DNA of 64,000 nucleotides from Siccirubricoccus phaeus (GTDB lineage: Bacteria > Pseudomonadota > Alphaproteobacteria > Acetobacterales > Acetobacteraceae), in contig NZ_SRXO01000011.1 of the NCBI RefSeq assembly GCF_008360935.1, positions 148,185 through 212,184 of the forward strand, given 5' to 3'. The notes below the pieces were generated by a model, which saw nothing but the letters and a program-made list of their open reading frames with translations, was not told the DNA's origin and ran no database searches. The translations under genes were made by a program, and so were the position numbers. Below, one piece after another: positions 58,719 through 64,000 of the stretch (position 1 is the first letter of the stretch; each line of letters opens with the position of its first letter).

Positions 58719-60737
58719 TCAAAGGCCGTGCATCACGCGCTTCGTGTTGCTCTGCCGCATCTTGCGCAGCCGGGCCAGCGCCCAGAGCGGGAAGAGCCGC
58801 GCATAGCCGTGATATCGCAGGTAGAAAACGCGGGGAAAGCCGGTGCCGGTATAATCCTGCTCCGGCCAGGCGCCATCCATGCCCTGGTGGCGCAGCAGCC
58901 AGGCCTCGGCCCTGGCCACCGCCGGGTGGTCCGATTCGCCGGCGGCCAGCAGGGCCAGCAGCGCCCAGGCGGTCTGGCTGGCGCTGCTCGGCCCCATGCG
59001 GAGATCGGCATCGGCCCGGGTGCCGCCGCGGCGGGGATAGGTGTCGCCATCCTCGCCCCAGCCGCCATCCGGGTTCTGCGCCAGGGCCAGCCATTCCACC
59101 GCCCGGCGCATGGCGGGGTGGTCGTGCGGCAGGCCGGCGGCGTTCAGCGCGGTCAGCGCGGACCAGGTGCCATAGACGTAGTTCACCCCCCAGCGGCCGT
59201 ACCAGGCGCCATTCGGCTCCTGCTCCGCCAGCAGGTAGCCCACGGCGTCCTGCATCGGCTTGCTCTCGGCCGGGTGGCCGAGCTGCGCCAGCATGGCCAG
59301 GCACCTTCCGGAGACATCGACGGTGGGCGGGTCCAGCAGCGCGCCATGGTCGGCGAAGGGGATGGAGTTCAGGTGGTGATGGGTGTTGTCGGCGTCGAAG
59401 GCGCCCCAGCCGCCGCCCTTGGACTGCATGCCGAGGATCCATTCCGTCGCCCGCGCCACGGCGTGCGGGGTGCGGGGATCGGCCTCGCCGCATTCCCTGG
59501 CGGCGCGGTCCAGCGCCAGCACCACCGCGGCGGTGTCGTCCACATCCGGGTAGTGGGGGTTGGCGTATTGGAAGGCCCAGCCGCCGGGGCGGAGGCCGGG
59601 CCGGGACTCCGTCCAGTCCCCGACCACATCGGTCACCTGGCGGTCCAGCAGCCAGTCCAGGCCGCGGCGGGCCGCCGCCGCCGCCTCGGGCGCGCCGGTC
59701 TCCAGCAGGGCATGGGCGACGAGGCTGGTATCCCAGACCGGGGAAAGGCAGGGCTGGACGTAAGTCTCACCGGATTCGTCTGAGCCGGCAACGCCGGCGG
59801 GCCGGTCGCAGACCAGCTTCTCCACCGCCTGCCAGGCGGTGACGACCCGCGGATCGCTCTCCGGGATGCCGAGGCAGTGATACATCCAGATGGCATTCGC
59901 CATGGCCGGGTAGATGCCGCCGAGCCCGTCCTCGCCATTCAGCCTTTCGGTGACGAAGGCTTCGGCCCTGGCCTCGGCGCGGGCGCGGGTGGCGCGGGGG
60001 AAGAGGCCATGCGCCCGCTGCAGCACCGCATCCAGCCCGGCGAAGAGGGTCTTCCAGGGCTCGGCCGCATGCGGCCCGGCGGGCCAGCGTTTCACCTGCT
60101 CCGGCGGCGTGCGGAACAGCTCCCCCAGCGAGACGCCGATCGGCGCCACCGGCAGCGGCCTTCGCGCCATCACCACGGTCAGCGGCACCAGCACGGTGCG
60201 GGCCCAGTAGCTGACCTTGCTCAGGTGGAAGGGGAACCAGCGCGGCAGCAGGGCGATCTCGGGCGGCATCACCGGCACGGCGCGCCAGGGCACCTGGCCG
60301 AACAGCGCCAGGGTGGCACGGGTGAAGACGTTGGATTTCTCCGCCCCGCCGGCGGCGAGGATCGCCTCCCGCGCCCGCCGCATGTGCGGAGCATCCGCCG
60401 GGTCGCCGATCAGCCGCAGGGCGAAATAGGCCTTTACCGAGCAGGAAATATCCAGCGCTCCGCCATGGAACAGCGGCCAGCCGCCGGCGCAGCGCGCCGC
60501 CTGTTCCGCCTGGACACGGCGCAGATAGCGGCCGATGCGGGCTTCCTGCGCCTTGTCGTGGCGGCCGAAGAAGCGCTTCAGCATGACGTATTCGGCCGGG
60601 ATGGTGGCATCCGCCTCCAGCTCGAACACCCAATGCCCGTCGGCCTGCTGGCGGCCCAGCAGATGCGCGGTGGCCCGGTCGATCGCCGCATCCAGCGGCG
60701 TCCCGGCGGCCGCCCTCATCCCCTCGGTCAGCGACAC
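58719..60737 (-). CDS. shc: Squalene-hopene cyclase
   Basis: This 672-aa membrane-bound cyclase turns squalene into hopene/diplopterol. The acid motif DVDDTA (residues 398-403) is intact. QW-type repeats recur (QADGHWVFE, QSKGGGWGAF, QEPNGAWYGRWG, QNPDGGWGEDG, QGMDGAWPEQDYTG). The C-terminal YLRYHGYARLFPLWAL is standard. It starts at GTG 60737, 27 bp after hpnB; an ATG six codons in is an alternative. Hopanoids would stiffen the membranes alongside the Mla and lipid A genes. Confidence 0.97.
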   Translation of the reverse strand: MSLTEGMRAAAGTPLDAAIDRATAHLLGRQQADGHWVFELEADATIPAEYVMLKRFFGRHDKAQEARIGRYLRRVQAEQAARCAGGWPLFHGGALDISCSVKAYFALRLIGDPADAPHMRRAREAILAAGGAEKSNVFTRATLALFGQVPWRAVPVMPPEIALLPRWFPFHLSKVSYWARTVLVPLTVVMARRPLPVAPIGVSLGELFRTPPEQVKRWPAGPHAAEPWKTLFAGLDAVLQRAHGLFPRATRARAEARAEAFVTERLNGEDGLGGIYPAMANAIWMYHCLGIPESDPRVVTAWQAVEKLVCDRPAGVAGSDESGETYVQPCLSPVWDTSLVAHALLETGAPEAAAAARRGLDWLLDRQVTDVVGDWTESRPGLRPGGWAFQYANPHYPDVDDTAAVVLALDRAARECGEADPRTPHAVARATEWILGMQSKGGGWGAFDADNTHHHLNSIPFADHGALLDPPTVDVSGRCLAMLAQLGHPAESKPMQDAVGYLLAEQEPNGAWYGRWGVNYVYGTWSALTALNAAGLPHDHPAMRRAVEWLALAQNPDGGWGEDGDTYPRRGGTRADADLRMGPSSASQTAWALLALLAAGESDHPAVARAEAWLLRHQGMDGAWPEQDYTGTGFPRVFYLRYHGYARLFPLWALARLRKMRQSNTKRVMHGL

Positions 60738-60764
60738 GGTCAGGTCCTCTCTGCCGGCGGAGAC

Positions 60765-62105
60765 TCAGCCCGGGCCGGCGGGGCGGTCGGCGCGCGGTCC
60801 CGCCTCGCCCTTCCACATCCCGCCTCGGCCGCACCATTCCGCCAGCGCCGAATTCAGGGTGAAGGCCATATAGGCGGCGGCGATTCCTGGCAAGGCCAGG
60901 CCACGCGCGGCAGATAGTCCGAAACGGCGCAGCGTGGGGGCATAGGCCAGCACCATGGCGGCCCAGGCGGCGGCCCCCAGCAGCGCCGGCGCGCCGCCGG
61001 CGAACAGCGCCAGCAGCGGCGGCGCCAGGAAGACCAGCGCCAGGGCCAGCAGCATGCCGGCCAGCAGCAGCGGGTTGTAACGGAGCTGGGCATAGGCGGT
61101 GCGCGCCACCATGCGGCGGATCGGCCCCACCGTTTCGTAGGGGCGGAGGCTCTCGACCCGCTCCGTCAGCCCGACCCAGATCGGGCCCTGGCGCTTCATC
61201 TCGGCCGCCAGGGCGCAATCGTCGATCAGCGCGCCGCGGATGCCGGCGAGGCCGCCGGCGCGCGCGAAGGCAGCACGGTCCAGCAGCACGCAGCCGCCCG
61301 CTGCCGCGGCGGTGCGGGCGGCAGGGTCGCGGGCCCAGCGGAAGGGGTAGAGCATCTGGAAGAAGAAGATGAAGGCGGGGATCAGCCAGCGCTCCGCCGG
61401 GCTTTCGCAGCGCAGCTTCGCCATCAGGGAGACGAGGACCAGGCGCCCGGCCAAGGCGCGCTGCACCAGGCGGCGCAGGCTGTCCGGCGCGTGCCGGATA
61501 TCGGCATCGGTGAAGAGGAGGTAGGGAGGGGGTGCGGCGGAGCCGGCGTCCGGCCGTCCATCCCCACCCGCATGTCCACCCCCACCCTCCCCTGCAGGGC
61601 GGGGAAGGGAGGCGTCTGCCGCTGCCTCGCTGGCGGGCGGGTGGACGCGCTGCGTCCAACGGGGCGGGGGCGCGGGCGCCGCCAAGGGCGGAGAGCCGGG
61701 CGAGCGGACGGAGGCCGCCGAGTCCGCCACTACCCACCGCACCCCCTGCTCCAGCGCCCAGAGCTTCCCCGTCCACCCCGGCTCGCGCGCCCCGCCGCGG
61801 AGCACGGCCAGCCGTTCATCCCCCGCCGCCCGCGCCACCTCGCCCGTCCCGTCGGTCGAGCGGTCATCCACCACCACCAGCCGGAATTCCCCTGGATAAT
61901 CCTGCGCCAGCAGGGAGCGGACCGTCTCGCCGATGGTCGCCGCCTCGTCCCGCGCCGGCACCACCGCCACCACGGCGGGCCAGGCCGCCGGCACGGGCAG
62001 CGCCGCGGCGTCCGAATCATCGTCCCGCGCCAGCCAGAAGAAGCCGCGGCCCAGCAGCAGCACCGCCCAGGCCAGCAACGCCGCCAGCCCCAGCCACAGA
62101 CTCAT
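60765..62105 (-). CDS. hpnB: Hopanoid biosynthesis-associated glycosyltransferase HpnB, with internal insertion
   Basis: This 446-aa GT2-type membrane protein has an N-terminal helix, VAVVPARDEAATIGETVRSL, VVVDDRSTDGTGEVAR, GWTGKLWALEQGV and the DxD site LLFTDADIRHAP. C-terminal helices and SLRPYETVGPIRRMVAR follow. Between residues ~127 and ~194 is a ~65-residue Pro/Ala/Gly-rich stretch (PRWTQRVHPPASEAA, SLPRPAGEGGGGHAGG) that interrupts the GT2 fold just before the DxD strand. In homologues I recall only a short loop there. DNA of this stretch (61524-61727) is palindromic and repeat-like. The frame remains open, so the protein may tolerate it. Confidence 0.92.
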   Translation of the reverse strand: MSLWLGLAALLAWAVLLLGRGFFWLARDDDSDAAALPVPAAWPAVVAVVPARDEAATIGETVRSLLAQDYPGEFRLVVVDDRSTDGTGEVARAAGDERLAVLRGGAREPGWTGKLWALEQGVRWVVADSAASVRSPGSPPLAAPAPPPRWTQRVHPPASEAAADASLPRPAGEGGGGHAGGDGRPDAGSAAPPPYLLFTDADIRHAPDSLRRLVQRALAGRLVLVSLMAKLRCESPAERWLIPAFIFFFQMLYPFRWARDPAARTAAAAGGCVLLDRAAFARAGGLAGIRGALIDDCALAAEMKRQGPIWVGLTERVESLRPYETVGPIRRMVARTAYAQLRYNPLLLAGMLLALALVFLAPPLLALFAGGAPALLGAAAWAAMVLAYAPTLRRFGLSAARGLALPGIAAAYMAFTLNSALAEWCGRGGMWKGEAGPRADRPAGPG

Positions 62106-63094
62106 GCCAGCATCCCCGCGCCGCGGAACCAGGCGATGGCCTCCGCCACCGCCGCCTGCCAGGGCCGCGCCCTATGGCCCAGCGCCCGCTCCGCCTTGGC
62201 GGAGGAGAAATACATCGGCGTCTTCGCCATCCGCAGCCCGTCCCGCGTCAGCATCGGCTCCCGCCCCGTCAGCCGCGCCAGCCCCTCCGAAGCCAGGGCC
62301 AGCGGCCAGAGCGGCGCGCGCGGCAGCCGCACCGGGCGGCGGCGGCCCTGCAGCGCGGCGATATGGCCCAGCAGCTCCGCCAGCGACACATCCTGCCCGC
62401 CGAGGATGTAGCGCCCGCCGATCTTGCCCCGCTGCAGCGCGGCGACGCAGCTCCGCGCCACGTCATCCACATGCACCAGGTTCAGCCCGGTATCGACATA
62501 GGCCGGCATGCGGCCGCGTGCCGCCTCCAGGATGACGCGGCCGGTCGGCGTCGGCCGCCGGTCGCGCGGGCCGATGGGGGTGGAGGGGTTGACGATGACG
62601 GCTGGCAGCCCCGCCTCCGCCACCAGCTTCAGCACCAGCCGCTCCGCCTCCGTCTTGCTGCGCTTGTAGGGGCCGATCGTCTGTTCCGGCAGCGCCGCAT
62701 CGGCTTCCGTCGCCGGCAGGTGGTCCGCCCGCGGCTTCAGCGTGGCGACGGAGGAGACATGCACCACCCGGCGGCAGCCCGCGGCCAGGGCGGCGCGCAT
62801 CACCGCCTCCGTCCCGGCGACGTTCACCGCCCACATGCGGCGCGGATCGGGGACGAAGATGCGGTAATCCGCGGCGCAGTGGATGACCGTATCGGCGCCG
62901 CGCAGGGCGGCGGCGATGGAGGCGGCGTCGGTCAGGTCGCCCGGGACATACTCCACCGCCGCGCCCTGCAGCACGTCGCGCGGCGTGCCTTCCCGCACCA
63001 GGGCGCGCACCGCATGGCCTTCCGCCCGCAGCGCCAGCGCGATGGCCGAACCGAGGAAGCCGGTGGCGCCGGTGAGCATGACGGTCTCTGGCAT
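62102..63094 (-). CDS. hpnA: Hopanoid-associated sugar epimerase HpnA
   Basis: This 330-aa NAD-dependent epimerase-like protein has TGATGFLGSAIALAL, VHVSSVATLKPR, the catalytic GPYKRSKTEAERLVL (YxxxK) and IVNPSTPIGPRDRRPTPTGR, all typical of HpnA. It is linked to extended hopanoid synthesis, though the reaction is not well defined. ATG 63094 follows GGGAGA; the frame to 63196 has no family similarity. Its stop overlaps the hpnB start by ATGA. hpnC, hpnD and hpnE, which make squalene, are not in the window. Confidence 0.95.
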   Translation of the reverse strand: MPETVMLTGATGFLGSAIALALRAEGHAVRALVREGTPRDVLQGAAVEYVPGDLTDAASIAAALRGADTVIHCAADYRIFVPDPRRMWAVNVAGTEAVMRAALAAGCRRVVHVSSVATLKPRADHLPATEADAALPEQTIGPYKRSKTEAERLVLKLVAEAGLPAVIVNPSTPIGPRDRRPTPTGRVILEAARGRMPAYVDTGLNLVHVDDVARSCVAALQRGKIGGRYILGGQDVSLAELLGHIAALQGRRRPVRLPRAPLWPLALASEGLARLTGREPMLTRDGLRMAKTPMYFSSAKAERALGHRARPWQAAVAEAIAWFRGAGMLA

Positions 63095-63210
63095 GGATCT
63101 CCCGCTCTTCGGCCGGCCCAGGCCCGGCAATTCAGGCTGCGCAACGATGCCGGCGGTGTAGTAGCCCGGCCTTGATCGCGCGCCGATGGGCAGCATGTTA
63201 TGCCCCCGTC

Positions 63211-63804
63211 ATGCGACTGCGCCGAGACCTCCCCGCCCTGCTTTTCCTCTCCCTTCTGCCATTCCGGCCGGCGCATGCCCAGGCCGCGGTGGTGGAAGCC
63301 TTCCATGCGACCTTGCTGGAGGTGATGCGCAATGCCCGCGCCCTCGGCGTGAAGGGGCGGGAGGCGCGGCTGCGGCCGGCGATGGAGGCGGCCTTCAACC
63401 TGCCGGCCATGGCGCGCATCGCGATCGGCCCGGCCTGGACCGGCATTGCGCCCCCGCTGCAGCAGGCGCTGGCCCGCGCCTTCGCCGACTGGTCCATCGC
63501 CACCTATGCCAGCCGCTTCGACGGCTATGGCGGGGAGCGCTTCGTCACCCAGGGCGAGCAGACCCTGGCGAATGGCGACCGGCTGGTGCGCACGCAATTG
63601 CAGCGGCCGAACGACGCGCCGGTGCAGCTCAACTACCTGGTACGGGATGGCGGCGGCGCCTGGCGCATCGTGGATATCTACCTGACCGGCTCGGTGAGCG
63701 AGCTGGCCAGCCGCCGCGCCGAATTCACCATCCTGCTGCGGGAGGGCGGGCCGGAGCGGCTGCTGGAGGAGCTGCGCCAGCGCACCGCGGCGTTGTTGCG
63801 GTGA
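63211..63804 (+). CDS. hpnM: Hopanoid-associated MlaC/Ttg2D-like periplasmic protein (HpnM)
   Basis: This 197-aa protein has a signal peptide (LPALLFLSLLPFRPAHAQA) and the MlaC-type fold: FNLPAMARIAIGPAWTG, FADWSIATYASRFDGYGGERF, NYLVRDGGGAWRIVDIYLTGSVSELASRR. MlaC proteins carry phospholipid across the periplasm; the hopanoid-linked variant HpnM is thought to serve hopanoid transport or outer-membrane lipid trafficking. It is divergent from hpnA with a 116-bp gap that must hold both promoters. Confidence 0.9.
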   Translation: MRLRRDLPALLFLSLLPFRPAHAQAAVVEAFHATLLEVMRNARALGVKGREARLRPAMEAAFNLPAMARIAIGPAWTGIAPPLQQALARAFADWSIATYASRFDGYGGERFVTQGEQTLANGDRLVRTQLQRPNDAPVQLNYLVRDGGGAWRIVDIYLTGSVSELASRRAEFTILLREGGPERLLEELRQRTAALLR

Positions 63805-63873
63805 AGATGGGGGCTTTGCCCCTTTGGCGGCGCTGCCGCCAACGCTTCGGACCCCTGGTTGGCAGGTTGAACA
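63805..63873. repeat. Truncated multi-hairpin element after hpnM
   Basis: GGGGGCTTTGCCCC and GGCGGCGCTGCCGCC hairpins follow the stop codon, then CGGACCCCTGGTTGGCAGGTTGAAC. At this point, where other copies continue with TGTCGGGTCC, the sequence changes to the IS-like element. Confidence 0.75.
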
Positions 63874-63874
63874 C

Positions 63875-64000
63875 TAGAGCATGCTGTGTTTGCTCTGAAT
63901 CGGGGGTTCCGAAACGGGCTGAGATCTGATTCAAGCTCTGGGCTGGGCGATGGAGGCCAGCCAGGATGCGGCCATACTCCGAGGATCTGCGTGAGCGTGC
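63875..64000 (+). mobile_element. IS630-type insertion sequence, left part only
   Basis: A TA dinucleotide at 63875 begins GAGCATGCTGTGTTTGCTCTGAATC, a probable left terminus, since IS630 elements insert at TA. It interrupts a hairpin element tail. The transposase frame begins at 63966. The right end lies outside the window. Confidence 0.65.
63966..64000 (+). CDS. IS630 family transposase, N-terminal fragment
   Basis: ATG 63966 opens MRPYSEDLRERA, the typical N-terminus of IS630-family transposases, whose first domain is a helix-turn-helix. CCAGGA-like sequence precedes it. Only 11 codons are visible, so the integrity of the gene is unknown. Confidence 0.75.
   Translation, partial: MRPYSEDLRER

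Overview
The window is very GC-rich DNA (roughly 70 % or more by eye) from an alphaproteobacterium. Its gene content is an exosortase A (XrtA/PEP-CTERM) exopolysaccharide locus, hopanoid synthesis genes, a Kdo/lipid A and Mla envelope set, and several orphan periplasmic binding proteins. This best fits the Acetobacteraceae (Roseomonas-like), though the genus is an inference. I see no rRNA, tRNA or CRISPR array.

Region 1 (about 1-21.6 kb) is a nearly complete XrtA-type exopolysaccharide locus. A minus-strand arm runs away from an AT-rich divergent control region (13.37-13.76 kb): outer-membrane export lipoprotein, chain-length determinant, tyrosine kinase, outer-membrane beta-barrel protein, XrtA-associated ATPase, polysaccharide deacetylase, FemAB-like protein, glycosyltransferase, exosortase-EpsI, and a sugar-nucleotide epimerase. 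A plus-strand arm carries the polyprenyl-phosphate sugar transferase, the PrsK/PrsR sigma-54 two-component pair and the PrsT TPR protein. Many start/stop codons overlap (ATGA, GTGA), so translation looks coupled. No PEP-CTERM substrate protein is in the window.

Region 2 (22.3-37.9 kb) is core metabolism and envelope: rpsA with a clear terminator, sppA, ihfB, a LapA-domain protein, pyrF-trpF, a lipid kinase, an LpxH-like phosphatase with a glycosyltransferase, a lysophospholipid acyltransferase with waaA, lpxK, alr and mlaE-mlaF. Region 3 (38.0-46.3 kb) has three substrate-binding proteins without permeases, a TauD/TfdA dioxygenase, radA and a DUF1826-like protein. Region 4 (46.9-54.1 kb) is a second surface-polysaccharide cluster: a large secreted protein, a GT4, a GT4-deacetylase fusion and a GT2. 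Region 5 (54.5-63.8 kb) has an M16 peptidase, a DUF29 protein, thrC and the hopanoid genes hpnA-hpnB-shc-hpnG with hpnM divergent. The right edge enters an IS630-type element.

The most unusual feature is repeat structure. (a) Tandem repeats, repeatedly with a 15-bp (five-codon) period but unrelated unit sequences, sit in the poorly constrained ends of EPS-locus genes and in a Bug-protein signal peptide. Longer arrays (41, 80 and 144 bp) lie between genes. (b) A modular multi-hairpin element follows the stop codons of at least seven genes. (c) CTAG-punctuated palindromes form arrays at 46.3-46.7 and 54.2 kb. (d) Repeat-like DNA has apparently been absorbed into reading frames in hpnB and at a glycosyltransferase C-terminus. 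Start codons are chosen from overlaps, Shine-Dalgarno sequences and family N-termini, and all functional names rest on motif recognition, not searches.
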